Made by a program: the position numbers and the translations under genes. A DNA stretch of 64,000 nt, taken from Marivita cryptomonadis (GTDB lineage: Bacteria > Pseudomonadota > Alphaproteobacteria > Rhodobacterales > Rhodobacteraceae). Location: NCBI RefSeq assembly GCF_002115725.1, contig NZ_JFKD01000009.1, forward strand, positions 62,001-126,000, given 5' to 3'. This document shows positions 25,470 to 34,206 of the stretch, piece after piece. Numbering within the stretch: position 1 is the stretch's first letter; each line of letters starts with the position of its first letter. The notes under the pieces were generated by a model. The model did not search any database. It was not told the origin of the DNA and was given only the letters and a program-made list of their open reading frames with translations.

Positions 25470-26362
25470 GATCGAGCCAGTGATTTGACGGGACTGCTTT
25501 GTTCGCCGGCAATCGCCGCAAGATGCGGTTGCAGCAGTTTCTCCAAGGATTCCATGAGGCGTTGGATGCGGTCGCTGCCTGCAAGATCGCGGTGGCACGC
25601 GACCCAGACCGGGACAACAAAATCCGGAACATCGCAGGCAATCCGCTCCAGCTCGGGTGCCGCATCGCCAAGAAGACATGGCAGTATGCTTTGCGCGTTA
25701 CTTTTGTTCAGCATCTGGGTCAGCAGACAAAAACTATCTGCGCTGGCAATGACGTCGGAAGGGTCGATCTCGCTTGCCATCCATTGCGCAGGGCCTGACC
25801 GTTCCAACGCGCCGGTCATGCCTAGCCATCCCTGCGGCTCACGTCGTTTGGCCCGCGCATATACCGCAAAGCGCATATCGGCGACCTTACGACCAACGAG
25901 GTCCTCGGACAAAACCATCGCCGGGCGCAGAGCGACATCGGCGTGTAGCCGCGCCATGTCGACATGCGGGTTCGATGACAGGTAGGTCAATCGGTCAGGC
26001 GCCACGCGCCGCGCCAAAGCCGGATAGATCCAAGCCAGCACCGTCTGACAGAACGAGTCCGTCGAGGTGATGCGCAAAGTTTTGCCCACAACATTCTGGC
26101 GGCCCTGCATCAGCGCCTCGGCGGATTTGACATGTTGGGCAGCAAGGCGAGCGGCTTCGATCACGGGCGCCCGGTTGGGACGCAGCCGATAGCCGCTTCG
26201 GTCGCGCTCGAACACCGGTCCGCCGCAGGATTCTTCGAAGGACGCGATGCGGCGCAGAACCGTGGCGTGGTTGACGCCCAGCACCTTTGCAGCCGCATTC
26301 ACCGAACCGGTGTCGGCCACGGCCAATACAAACCGCAAATCGTCCCAATTCAGCTTGTGCAT
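25466..26362 (-). CDS. LysR-family transcriptional regulator
   Basis: The 298-residue protein starts with a LysR winged helix-turn-helix (LRFVLAVADTGSVNAAAKVLGVNHATVLRRIASFE) followed by a substrate-binding effector domain. The VLGVNHATVLRRI form, in place of the usual QPALSRQI, marks the LysR subgroup that includes TdcA/GcvA-like regulators. It is divergent from the cytochrome c' gene, with a 97-bp AT-rich intergenic region, so it may control that gene or itself; the effector is unknown. The ATG at 26362 gives the normal start. Confidence 0.85.
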   Translation of the reverse strand: MHKLNWDDLRFVLAVADTGSVNAAAKVLGVNHATVLRRIASFEESCGGPVFERDRSGYRLRPNRAPVIEAARLAAQHVKSAEALMQGRQNVVGKTLRITSTDSFCQTVLAWIYPALARRVAPDRLTYLSSNPHVDMARLHADVALRPAMVLSEDLVGRKVADMRFAVYARAKRREPQGWLGMTGALERSGPAQWMASEIDPSDVIASADSFCLLTQMLNKSNAQSILPCLLGDAAPELERIACDVPDFVVPVWVACHRDLAGSDRIQRLMESLEKLLQPHLAAIAGEQSSPVKSLARS

Positions 26363-26459
26363 AGATGCGGACCCTTTTTGCATTTTCTAACAATTAATTT
26401 GTGCACAGGGCGAGGCATACTAGGTCACAGATCATACAATTTTCAGGGAGTATGAATTG

Positions 26460-26924
26460 ATGAAGAAAAATCTCGCGTTTGCAATCGCCTTCACGGCACT
26501 GGGTTGCGGCACCGCAGCCATGGCACAGGACGACTTTTCAGCCGAGCTGAAAGCACGTCAGGGCCAGTTCCGCATCATGGCGATCAACCTTGGTATCCTT
26601 GGCGGGATGGCGCAGGGCAAAATGGACTATAACGCTGACGCAGCACAAGCCGCAGCAGACACGCTGGTCGCAGTGTCCATGATCCAGCAAGGGCCGATGT
26701 GGCCAGCCGGTTCGGACAACATGGCACTCGACAGCACACGTGCCCAACCGAATATTTGGGACGCAAACGACGATTTTCTTTCCAAGTGGAGCGATTTCGG
26801 CACAGCCGCTCAGGCCATTCAGGCCGCCGCAGCGGGTGGTGTTGAAGGTCTTGGACCTGTGATGGGCCAAGTTGGGGGCACTTGCAAAGCCTGTCACGAC
26901 ACATATCGCGCTCCGGCGAACTGA
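26460..26924 (+). CDS. Cytochrome c' family protein
   Basis: The 154-residue periplasmic protein has a signal peptide ending AMAQ and one haem-binding CKACH close to the C-terminus, the cytochrome c' arrangement on a four-helix bundle. Such proteins bind NO and help resist nitrosative stress. GGGAG lies 9 nt before the ATG at 26460; an overlapping ATG at 26452 opens a two-codon frame only. A diheme cytochrome gene follows by nine bases, so the two are probably co-transcribed. Confidence 0.88.
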   Translation: MKKNLAFAIAFTALGCGTAAMAQDDFSAELKARQGQFRIMAINLGILGGMAQGKMDYNADAAQAAADTLVAVSMIQQGPMWPAGSDNMALDSTRAQPNIWDANDDFLSKWSDFGTAAQAIQAAAAGGVEGLGPVMGQVGGTCKACHDTYRAPAN

Positions 26925-26933
26925 TCTGCAGAG

Positions 26934-27818
26934 ATGCAGCGTGGATTAATACCAGGTGTCTTGGTTCTGGCTGTTGCTGCGGCAGCAGTTGGGGTGTTCG
27001 TAACGCGTGCCACGCCCATCGACAGCAGCCCTTTGGCCGGACGCGACAGCGATCCGGCCAAAGGTGAGACTGTTTTCATCGCTTCGGGCTGTGCATCCTG
27101 CCATGCAGCACCCGATGCCGAAGGCGATGCAAAGCTCATCCTCGCCGGAGGACAGCGATTCCCGTCCGATTTCGGCACCTTTATCGCCCCAAATATCTCC
27201 CCCGATCCCGAAGCTGGTATTGGCGCATGGACTTTGGGAGACTTTGCCAGCGCGGTGAAGAAAGGTGTCTCGCCCGACGGGCAACATTATTACCCTGCCT
27301 TTCCCTATGGTTCGTACCTGCATATGGACGATCAGGACGTGGTCGATCTTTGGGCGTATTGGCAAACCCTGCCCCGCGACGCCACACCAAGTCAGCCGCA
27401 CGAGGTTGGCTTTCCGTTTAACATCCGGCGGTCGGTCGGCGTGTGGAAACTCTTGTATCTGAAAGACGACTGGGCGGTACAGATCGCGGACACTCCAGAA
27501 CTGGAGCGGGGCCAATATCTGGTTGAAGCGTTGGCGCATTGCGGCGAATGCCACACGCCACGTGACGCTTTGGGCGGTATGAACCGGGCGAACTGGCTGG
27601 GCGGTGCACCCAATCCCACTGGTCGCGGTATGATCCCGTCGCTGCGGCCTGCTGATCTGACATGGGGACCAACCGAGATCGTCTACTATCTCGAAACCGG
27701 CTTTACGCCTGATTTCGACAGCGCTGGTGGGCATATGGTGGCCGTGATCGAGAATTTCGCCAAACTACCCGCCAGTGATCGGGAAGCGGTCGCGGCCTAT
27801 CTCAAGGCGCTGCCGTAA
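26934..27818 (+). CDS. Membrane-anchored or secreted diheme c-type cytochrome
   Basis: The 294-residue protein has an N-terminal hydrophobic segment and two cytochrome c domains with CASCH (residues about 53-57) and CGECH (about 203-207). The pattern (GQRFPSDFGTFIAPNISPDP, then LVEALAHCGECHTPRD) matches the diheme cytochromes that accept electrons from dehydrogenases such as alcohol, aldehyde or sorbosone dehydrogenase. No dehydrogenase gene is next to it. It is likely an electron shuttle in the periplasm, working with the upstream cytochrome c'. Confidence 0.87.
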   Translation: MQRGLIPGVLVLAVAAAAVGVFVTRATPIDSSPLAGRDSDPAKGETVFIASGCASCHAAPDAEGDAKLILAGGQRFPSDFGTFIAPNISPDPEAGIGAWTLGDFASAVKKGVSPDGQHYYPAFPYGSYLHMDDQDVVDLWAYWQTLPRDATPSQPHEVGFPFNIRRSVGVWKLLYLKDDWAVQIADTPELERGQYLVEALAHCGECHTPRDALGGMNRANWLGGAPNPTGRGMIPSLRPADLTWGPTEIVYYLETGFTPDFDSAGGHMVAVIENFAKLPASDREAVAAYLKALP

Positions 27819-27840
27819 GCCAAATCTGCAAAAACTTTGT

Positions 27841-27928
27841 GGATACTCTTTGAGAGTATCCGTGCCGAGCGTTCCATCTGGCGTACCAAAGCCTTGAAAG
27901 GCTTTGGCAAAAAGCTTCAAAGCTTTTT
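27841..27928. repeat. Three consecutive perfect hairpins between convergent genes
   Basis: GGATACTCT/AGAGTATCC (27841-27861), CCAAAGCCTT/AAGGCTTTGG (27886-27907) and AAAAAGCTT/AAGCTTTTT (27909-27928) lie between the cytochrome and lipA stops. The last two have A/T runs on both sides and can act as bidirectional terminators. Confidence 0.8.
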
Positions 27929-27931
27929 CGC

Positions 27932-28882
27932 TCAGACCTTGGCCAGCTTCGCCTCGCGGTTGGCGCGCAACCGGGCGAAATCATCTCCCGCGTGATACGA
28001 AGACCGGGTCAGCGGCGTTGCCGAAACCATGAGGAAGCCCTTGCCATAAGCCGCCTTTTCGTAGCCCGCGAACTCCTCGGGGGTCACGAAACGATCAACG
28101 CCGTGGTGTTTCGGGGTCGGTTGCAGGTACTGGCCTATGGTCAGGAAATCCACATCCGCAGCCCGCATGTCATCCATGACCTGCATGACCGACTGACGGT
28201 CTTCGCCAAGCCCAACCATGATGCCTGACTTGGTAAAGATCGACGGGTCGATCTCTTTCACGCGCTGCAACAGACGCAGGCTGTGGAAATATCGCGCGCC
28301 GGGACGCACTTCGGGGTAAAGACCGGGCACTGTTTCAAGGTTGTGATTGAACACGTCCGGATGGGCTGCCACCACGGTTTCCAACGCATCGGGCCCACAT
28401 TTGAGGAAATCCGGGGTCAGAATTTCAATCGTCGTGTTGGGCGCGCGATGTCGGATGGCGCGAATGGTTTGGGCAAAGTGTTCTGCCCCGCCATCATCAA
28501 GATCGTCGCGATCTACCGACGTGATCACGACGTGGTTCAGACCCAACTTTTGCACCGCATCGGCAACACGGCCCGGTTCAAACGCATCCAGCGTGTCAGG
28601 ACGCCCGGTGGCAATGTTGCAGAAAGTGCAGCCACGGGTGCAAATATCACCCATGATCATCATGGTGGCGTGGCCCTGGCTCCAGCATTCGCCAGCGTTG
28701 GGGCAGCCCGCCTCTTCGCAGACAGTCACCAGTTTATGCTCGCGCATGATGCGGCGGGTTTCATTATAGCCTTCGCCGCCCGGTGCTTTCACGCGGATCC
28801 AGCTTGGCTTCTTCGGCTGGGCGTTATCCGGTCGATGCGCCTTTTCAGGATGGCGCTGTTCTGGGATCTTGAGGTCGCGCAA
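27932..28882 (-). CDS. lipA: Lipoyl synthase LipA
   Basis: This radical-SAM enzyme inserts two sulfurs into octanoyl groups of 2-oxoacid dehydrogenases. The 316-residue protein has the auxiliary cluster cysteines [12 protein letters not shown] (residues about 55-66), the radical-SAM CTRGCTFC (about 81-88) and the C-terminal RSSYHAGD serine. The start is a TTG (MRDLKIPEQ by family comparison) with GCGGGG upstream; a stop precedes it in frame. It sits 14 nt after a 19-codon frame inside a structured leader. Confidence 0.96.
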   Translation of the reverse strand: MRDLKIPEQRHPEKAHRPDNAQPKKPSWIRVKAPGGEGYNETRRIMREHKLVTVCEEAGCPNAGECWSQGHATMMIMGDICTRGCTFCNIATGRPDTLDAFEPGRVADAVQKLGLNHVVITSVDRDDLDDGGAEHFAQTIRAIRHRAPNTTIEILTPDFLKCGPDALETVVAAHPDVFNHNLETVPGLYPEVRPGARYFHSLRLLQRVKEIDPSIFTKSGIMVGLGEDRQSVMQVMDDMRAADVDFLTIGQYLQPTPKHHGVDRFVTPEEFAGYEKAAYGKGFLMVSATPLTRSSYHAGDDFARLRANREAKLAKV

Positions 28883-28896
28883 CGGTTTTTCCCCGC

Positions 28897-28956
28897 TTAT
28901 TCAAGTGCTGCTTCCTCTAACATAGAAGATGGCAGGAGGTAGTACCAGTATTGCAT
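28897..28956 (-). other. Possible 19-codon leader peptide of lipA
   Basis: On the minus strand an ATG directly after a small hairpin opens the frame [19 protein letters not shown] and stops 14 nt before the lipA TTG. It has no ribosome site of its own. Four of its first six residues are aromatic. It may be a regulatory leader peptide, or only a chance frame inside an RNA structure. Confidence 0.35.
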
Positions 28957-29004
28957 AGCTGCGTTGCAGCTTCAAATTCCCAATGGTAACGAGTTCCTCC
29001 TGCC
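28931..29004 (-). ncRNA. Structured RNA element upstream of lipA (leader or small RNA)
   Basis: GGCAGGAGG and CCTCCTGCC (28996-29004 and 28931-28939) form a 9-bp outer stem. AGCTGC/GCAGCT (28957-28971) forms an inner hairpin. On the minus strand the 5' arm carries an AGGAGG ribosome-site-like core that the 3' arm sequesters. A terminator of the upstream gene lies just before it, so the element belongs to the lipA transcript or is a separate small RNA. Confidence 0.5.
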
Positions 29005-29009
29005 ACCAC

Positions 29010-29037
29010 TAAAACGGCCCACAGTCGGCCCGTTTTA
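29010..29037 (-). terminator. Terminator of the DUF6456 gene
   Basis: TAAAACGG and CCGTTTTA (8 bp, with further G-C pairs inside) form a stem ending in TTTTA on either strand. It lies 37 bp after the DUF6456 stop on the minus strand. Confidence 0.65.
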
Positions 29038-29073
29038 GCCCTGTGCGTCAGCCTGACCCGACGTCAAGCTGCA

Positions 29074-30114
29074 TCATCCGATCAGGACAGGACCTGCAGC
29101 GCGGGTTCTGGCGTAGAACAGGCTAAGGCGTTGCAATGCGATCCGAAGCACCACCTTGCCTGACCGCGCCGACCAGCCCAGCCGTTTTTCCGTGACTTCC
29201 AAGCCTTCGCGCAAGCAGCAGCACCGCAGGACAACTTCGCTTAACCCCGGCCCAAGATCCCGAACCGCGTCAAGGGTGCGGGCACTGGCCTCGCGCCGCA
29301 GACGATCGGTCATGGCATCTGTGCGGTCATACAGCGGCTGCAACGCGTCCGGCCACTCCCAGCCCAACATTTCGGACATCGCAAAGCCCGCGATAGCAAA
29401 ATCCTCGTGCAGACGGTCTCCTGCCGCGACGAAGTCAGGCGACAGGAACGGCTTGCCATCCGGCCCGCGACGGCGCGCCAAAACCGTAAGCGGGCTGTCT
29501 GCACCTGGCCCCCCGGGCTGAGACCGATCCCTAGGGTGACAGCTTGAACCTGTCTTGGCAAAAAGCTGAACCATGTGATCGCTGGCTTCTGCCGCCCGAG
29601 CATCCCGGCCTGCAACCAGTTTCGGAAGGTGACTGCGGCCTTCATCGGTGATCCGGTAGCGTTTCAGATCGGAACCGCCAATCGGCGCGATCCAGTTGCG
29701 CAGGATCAGGGCCGCCGCCACATCAAGCAAGACCGTTCCAAGCACCAGCGTATCGCTGTCGCCAACCGTCCTGATAATGGCCGCCCGTTCAACGCCTGCG
29801 CGGTACAGCATCATCGCTCCCGGCTGACACAAGAGACGCATCGCTTCCGTGACTGCATCAAGGTCTTCCCGCGAGGGCGCGTCGTCGCATGGCTCTACGC
29901 CATGCGCGGCGAGCACGTGGTCGACAAGCGGATCGTCCCTTAACGTTTCGAGTTTGCGCACCTGCCTGAGAACGGTCGAGGCATGGCATCCCGCTTCGCG
30001 TGCGATCTCGCGCAGCGGACGTCCTTCGGCGGTATGGGCAAGGTAGCGATGCGCTTCTTCAGGAAAAAGCGCGCTTAATCCAGATCGGTTTTTGACGTGG
30101 TGCAGGTCAGTCAT
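29074..30114 (-). CDS. Helix-turn-helix protein with a DUF6456 domain
   Basis: The 346-residue protein has an N-terminal DNA-binding segment (GRPLREIAREAGCHASTVLRQVRKLE, residues about 31-56), a middle winged-helix-like region (YRITDEGRSHLPKLV) and a C-terminal DUF6456 region (ALDAV-type helices near VRDLGPGLSEVVLRCCCLREGLEVTEKRLGW). The domain organisation suggests a transcription regulator restricted to alphaproteobacteria. The upstream region carries a consensus DnaA box and an AT-rich dyad. It is divergent from a DUF6477 gene. Confidence 0.75.
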   Translation of the reverse strand: MTDLHHVKNRSGLSALFPEEAHRYLAHTAEGRPLREIAREAGCHASTVLRQVRKLETLRDDPLVDHVLAAHGVEPCDDAPSREDLDAVTEAMRLLCQPGAMMLYRAGVERAAIIRTVGDSDTLVLGTVLLDVAAALILRNWIAPIGGSDLKRYRITDEGRSHLPKLVAGRDARAAEASDHMVQLFAKTGSSCHPRDRSQPGGPGADSPLTVLARRRGPDGKPFLSPDFVAAGDRLHEDFAIAGFAMSEMLGWEWPDALQPLYDRTDAMTDRLRREASARTLDAVRDLGPGLSEVVLRCCCLREGLEVTEKRLGWSARSGKVVLRIALQRLSLFYARTRAAGPVLIG

Positions 30115-30156
30115 TGAAATCCCCCATTCGACTCTGACGTGAAGAAATCCACAGAT

Positions 30157-30165
30157 TTATCCACA
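30157..30165. promoter_or_regulatory. DnaA-box consensus upstream of the DUF6456 gene
   Basis: TTATCCACA is an exact match to the DnaA box, preceded 11 bp away by the related AATCCACAG. One such 9-mer is expected by chance about once in two such windows, so the support is its promoter position only. Confidence 0.35.
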
Positions 30166-30187
30166 AACAGCAATCAACCTATGAGTG

Positions 30188-30253
30188 TATTTGTTTCTGA
30201 TTTGTTAACTTTTGGCGGTTTCGAACCTTTTGTTTCCAAATAGTAAACAAATA
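30188..30253. promoter_or_regulatory. AT-rich dyad in the divergent promoter region
   Basis: TATTTGTTT (30188-30196) and AAACAAATA (30245-30253) are perfect inverse complements in the intergenic region shared by the DUF6456 and DUF6477 genes. It could be an operator pair for the DUF6456 regulator. Confidence 0.35.
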
Positions 30254-30357
30254 GAAAGCACACCGTTCGCCAGCCCTCCCACAACGCAACACTCGCCTAG
30301 GTTGTGCAATGGTTCGGTCATTCTTGGCACTGCGCCACGCTTGAAAAGGAGCCGACC

Positions 30358-30669
30358 ATGCAAGACCTGATGACCCAAATCGCCACTTTGCGCCGCCCGC
30401 GCCTTTTGATCCGCGCAGCCAGGATCGGCACGCAAACCTATCGCCGGGACGCACGGCTGCCACGGCTGTTGGGCTATGGCGTTGCGCTCCGCGTTGGGCC
30501 CACGGTCATCCGTCTGATGACACTCGAAGCCGAAATGAACGAAAAACGCGAAAGCGGCGATGCCGGGTACAGCATCGCCGCGCATGTCGATCTTTTGACC
30601 GCGATCATGGGAGAGTATCAGTTGCTGCGCACTCAGACGCAGATCAACGAGGCCCCCGCACCTACATGA
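30358..30669 (+). CDS. DUF6477 family protein
   Basis: The 103-residue helical, basic protein (MQDLMTQIATLRRPRLLIRAAR ... YRRDARLPRLLG) matches the small DUF6477 proteins found throughout Rhodobacterales. The function is unknown. AAAAGGAG lies 7 nt before the ATG at 30358, which rules out the upstream in-frame ATG at 30304. Its last 8 bases overlap the convergent methyltransferase gene. Confidence 0.75.
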   Translation: MQDLMTQIATLRRPRLLIRAARIGTQTYRRDARLPRLLGYGVALRVGPTVIRLMTLEAEMNEKRESGDAGYSIAAHVDLLTAIMGEYQLLRTQTQINEAPAPT

Positions 30670-32206
30670 ATGCGTCGGGCATGGAGGCTTTTTTGCGCGC
30701 CACGTAATCGGTCAGGGCTTCATGGATGCCCTGATCAAGAGGCGGTTGTTGATAGGTGTCGATCAATCGCTGGACCCGCTCAGTGGCAAGCGCCATCGTG
30801 TCCCGCGCACCCTCTTCGGACCAGGTCTCGTATGGCTTGAAATCGAACAGATCGGACCGCCAGAACGCACTCTTGAAATGCGCCTGCGTGTGGGCGCATC
30901 CAAGGTAGTGCCCGCCCGGCCCCACTTCTGCAATCGCACCCATCGCTTGCGCTTCTTCGTCAAAGGAAATGCCCTTCGCCATCTTGTGCAAAGCGCCAAG
31001 CTGATCGGCATCCATGACGAATTTTTCGAACGAAGCGACCAGACCACCTTCGAGCCACCCACAGGCATGCAGCATGAAGTTGACACCCGACAGCAGACCC
31101 ATGTTGAGGCTATTGGCCGTCTCATACGCCGCCTGCGCGTCAGGCAGTTTCGATCCGGTGAAGCTACCGGCAGAGCGGAACGGCAGGCCCATGCGGCGGG
31201 CCAACTGCCCTGCCCCGTAGGTGATCTGGCTGGCTTCGGGTGTCCCGAATGTGGGCGCGCCCGAGTTCATGTCGATCGAGGTCACGAAGGCGCCAAAGAT
31301 CACCGGGGCGCCGGGGCGCACCAATTGGCTATAGGCGATACCCGCCATGACTTCGGCCAAAACCTGCGTCAGGGTTCCGGCCACCGACACCGGCGCCATG
31401 GCACCACCGACGATAAAGGGGCTGACGATACAGGCCTGATTGTTGCGCGCATAGACTTCCAAAGCGCCCATCATCACGTCGTCAAACGTCATGGGCGAGT
31501 TGATGTTGATGAGCGAGGTCATCACCGTATTGTCCTGCACAAAATCCTTGCCGAACAGGATCTCGCACATGTCCACGCTATCCTGTGCCCGGCTGGGTTC
31601 CGTCACAGACCCCATGAAGGGTTTGTCCGACAGGGTCATATGCGCCATCAGCATGTCGAGGTGACGCTTGTTGACCGGGATATCGGTGGGTTCGCACACA
31701 GTGCCACCGGAATGGTGCAACCACTTGGACATATAGCCCAGCTTCACGAATTTTTCGAAATCGGCCATCGTCGCATAGCGGCGACCGCCCATGGCGTCAT
31801 GCACAAACGGAGGGCCATAGACCGGGGCGAGAACCAGATTGCGTCCGCCGATTTCAACCGCACGGTCCGGGTTGCGGGCGTGCTGAGTAAAGGTCGACGG
31901 GGCCGTGCTGCACAGCTTGCGCGCCAGACCACGTGGGATACGCACACGTTCGCCAGTGATCTCGGCACCGGCTTCGCGCCAACGATCCAACGCGGCGGGG
32001 TTGTTCACAAAGTTCACACCGATCTCGGCCAGCACAGTTTCCGCGTTGGTCTCGATGATCTCGATCGCCTCTTCATTCAGGATCTCGAAATTCGGGATGT
32101 TGCGCTGGATGTATTTCGCCGTTTCGACAGAAACCGCCGTGCGCTCTGCCCGCCGTGCCGCACCGCCGCCACCGCGTGACCGTCTGCGTGTTTCTGCCTC
32201 TGCCAT
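30662..32206 (-). CDS. MttB-family (trimethylamine methyltransferase-like) cobalamin-linked methyltransferase, non-pyrrolysine
   Basis: The 514-residue protein matches the MttB superfamily TIM barrel (ETNAETVLAEIGVNFVNNPAALDRW, SVTEPSRAQDSVDMCEILFGKDF, FRSAGSFTGSKLPDAQAAYE). It has no in-frame amber codon, so it is the non-pyrrolysine type, some of whose members demethylate glycine betaine or proline betaine onto a corrinoid protein. No corrinoid protein gene is adjacent. The basic N-terminus (RRRSRGGGGAARRAER) is a roseobacter-type extension. GGAG precedes the ATG at 32206. Confidence 0.85.
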   Translation of the reverse strand: MAEAETRRRSRGGGGAARRAERTAVSVETAKYIQRNIPNFEILNEEAIEIIETNAETVLAEIGVNFVNNPAALDRWREAGAEITGERVRIPRGLARKLCSTAPSTFTQHARNPDRAVEIGGRNLVLAPVYGPPFVHDAMGGRRYATMADFEKFVKLGYMSKWLHHSGGTVCEPTDIPVNKRHLDMLMAHMTLSDKPFMGSVTEPSRAQDSVDMCEILFGKDFVQDNTVMTSLININSPMTFDDVMMGALEVYARNNQACIVSPFIVGGAMAPVSVAGTLTQVLAEVMAGIAYSQLVRPGAPVIFGAFVTSIDMNSGAPTFGTPEASQITYGAGQLARRMGLPFRSAGSFTGSKLPDAQAAYETANSLNMGLLSGVNFMLHACGWLEGGLVASFEKFVMDADQLGALHKMAKGISFDEEAQAMGAIAEVGPGGHYLGCAHTQAHFKSAFWRSDLFDFKPYETWSEEGARDTMALATERVQRLIDTYQQPPLDQGIHEALTDYVARKKASMPDAFM

Positions 32207-32359
32207 GATTCCACTCCGTACGGATTCTGTTGGGTCCGGCCCAGCGACCGGTGGACATTCCATAATATGAGACAGTGGGTCGACAGTGACGGATTACGTC
32301 TTGTCCGTTGCGAAAGCGACATTTGACAAGGCAACCAGCGACGTCAGGGGAACCTGTCC

Positions 32360-32387
32360 GGTTTGATACGGGTTGACTGGTCAAACC
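32360..32387. promoter_or_regulatory. Operator-like dyad upstream of the 53-residue membrane protein
   Basis: GGTTTGA (32360-32366) and TCAAACC (32381-32387) are perfect inverse complements and enclose TTGACT, a -35-like hexamer. They lie 17 bp before the small gene's ATG. Confidence 0.35.
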
Positions 32388-32403
32388 ATGACAGGAGACC
32401 CCA

Positions 32404-32565
32404 ATGACCTATGCCCCGAAAAAGACCGCCGCGATGGTGTTGGTTCTATGTGCCGGTCTAGCGCTAGCCCTTACGGGGTTCAGCGGCGTCATCATCGCGA
32501 TTGTGATGTGTTTTCTGGTCTGGATTGTCGGCGCCTATGCCGTCCACCGCATCTACGCACCCTGA
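32404..32565 (+). CDS. Small two-segment membrane protein
   Basis: This gene of 53 codons starts MTYAPKKTAAMVL and has two hydrophobic segments (residues about 10-27 and 28-46) ending in HRIYAP. AGGAGA lies 5 nt before the ATG. It stands alone between the methyltransferase and guaA. The function is unknown; codon use is ordinary for the window, with a clear ribosome site supporting expression. Confidence 0.6.
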   Translation: MTYAPKKTAAMVLVLCAGLALALTGFSGVIIAIVMCFLVWIVGAYAVHRIYAP

Positions 32566-32634
32566 TGATCCGACACGCGCACAGAAGCGCATCGGCAATA
32601 TTGCCATTTTCCATGGCTCTGCCTATCAGGAGCC

Positions 32635-34206
32635 ATGAACACAGCAGAACACGACCGTCTTCTTATCATCGACTTCGGCAGTCAGGTCACGCAGCTGATT
32701 GCGCGTCGCCTGCGCGAGCTGAATGTCTATTGCGAAATTCATCCGTACCAGAAGGTGACGGATGCATTCCTGACCGAGTTCGCCCCCAAAGCGATCATCT
32801 TTTCCGGTGGCCCGGACAGCGTGATGCGCGAAGGCAGCCCGCGCCCGCCGAAAAAGGCCTACGAGATGGGCGTGCCGATTCTTGGCATCTGTTATGGCCA
32901 GCAGGTCATGATGCAGGATCTGGGCGGCAAAGTGGAAGCTGGCGAACACGCAACCGCTGAATTCGGCCGCGCCTATGTCACCCCGTCTGAAACCCGTAGC
33001 GACCTTTTGGCCGGTTGGTTCATGGACGGCTCTGGCCGTGAACAGGTCTGGATGAGCCACGGCGACCATGTGTCTGAAGTCGCTCCGGGTTTTGATGTTC
33101 TGGGCACCTCGCCGGGCGCACCGTTTGCAATCACCGCCGACACCGACCGCAGGTTCTATGCGGTGCAGTTCCACCCCGAGGTGCACCACACGCCCAACGG
33201 CAAGACGCTCTATCAGAATTTCGTGCAACTCGCGGGTTTTACCGGCGACTGGACGATGGGAGCCTACCGCGAAGAGGCCATCCGCAAGATCAAGGATCAG
33301 GTCGGCGACAAACCCGTCATTTGCGCCCTGTCCGGCGGCGTAGACAGTTCGGTCGCGGCGGCTTTGCTGCACGACGCGATTGGCGACCAGTTGACCTGCG
33401 TGTTCGTGGATCACGGCCTGCTGCGCATGAACGAGGCCGAGGAGGTGGTTGCGATGTTCCGCGATCACATGAACCTACGGGTGATCCATGCACAGGAACA
33501 AGAGCTTTTCTTGGGTGAACTTGACGGTGTAAGTGACCCGGAAACAAAAAGAAAAATCATTGGTCGTCTATTTATTGACGTGTTCCAGAAATACGCGAAC
33601 CAGATCGAAGGCGCGGAATTCCTCGCCCAAGGCACGCTTTATCCAGACGTGATCGAGTCGGTCAGCTTTAGCGGTGGCCCGTCGGTAACGATCAAGAGCC
33701 ACCACAATGTCGGCGGTCTGCCGGAAAAGATGGGCCTCAAACTGGTTGAACCGTTGCGCGAACTGTTCAAGGACGAGGTGCGCGCGCTGGGTCGTGAACT
33801 TGGCCTGCCCGACAGCTTCATCGGGCGTCACCCATTCCCCGGCCCCGGCCTTGCCATCCGCTGCCCCGGAGAGATCACCCGCGAAAAGCTCGAAATTCTG
33901 CGCAAGGCCGATGCCGTCTATATCGACCAGATTCGCAAGCACGGCCTCTATGACGAGATCTGGCAGGCCTTTGTCGCCATTTTGCCGGTGCGCACCGTTG
34001 GTGTGATGGGCGACGGGCGTACATATGATTACGCTTGCGCCCTGCGGGCCGTAACCTCGGTTGATGGAATGACAGCGGATTACTATCCGTTCGAGCATGA
34101 TTTCCTTGGCGAAACCGCGACTCGGATCATCAACGAAGTCAAAGGCATCAACCGCGTGACCTATGACATCACCTCGAAACCGCCGGGAACGATCGAGTGG
34201 GAATGA
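32635..34206 (+). CDS. guaA: GMP synthase (glutamine-hydrolysing)
   Basis: The 523-residue enzyme converts XMP to GMP. The N-terminal class I amidotransferase has the nucleophile in GICYGQQ (near residue 87) and the His/Glu of FHPEVHHT. The ATP-pyrophosphatase domain starts with [15 protein letters not shown] near residue 227, and the dimerisation end is KPPGTIEWE. An AGGAG lies only two bases before the ATG, so initiation may be weak. The stop overlaps the next gene by ATGA. Confidence 0.97.
   Translation: MNTAEHDRLLIIDFGSQVTQLIARRLRELNVYCEIHPYQKVTDAFLTEFAPKAIIFSGGPDSVMREGSPRPPKKAYEMGVPILGICYGQQVMMQDLGGKVEAGEHATAEFGRAYVTPSETRSDLLAGWFMDGSGREQVWMSHGDHVSEVAPGFDVLGTSPGAPFAITADTDRRFYAVQFHPEVHHTPNGKTLYQNFVQLAGFTGDWTMGAYREEAIRKIKDQVGDKPVICALSGGVDSSVAAALLHDAIGDQLTCVFVDHGLLRMNEAEEVVAMFRDHMNLRVIHAQEQELFLGELDGVSDPETKRKIIGRLFIDVFQKYANQIEGAEFLAQGTLYPDVIESVSFSGGPSVTIKSHHNVGGLPEKMGLKLVEPLRELFKDEVRALGRELGLPDSFIGRHPFPGPGLAIRCPGEITREKLEILRKADAVYIDQIRKHGLYDEIWQAFVAILPVRTVGVMGDGRTYDYACALRAVTSVDGMTADYYPFEHDFLGETATRIINEVKGINRVTYDITSKPPGTIEWE

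Noticed and set aside
26452-26460. A second start (ATG AAT TGA) just before the cytochrome c' gene, as an upstream regulatory frame
   Set aside because: It is only two codons and overlaps the real ribosome-site spacing; chance is more likely.
30662-32206. Pyrrolysine use in the MttB-like gene
   Set aside because: No in-frame TAG interrupts the gene; it is the non-pyrrolysine type.
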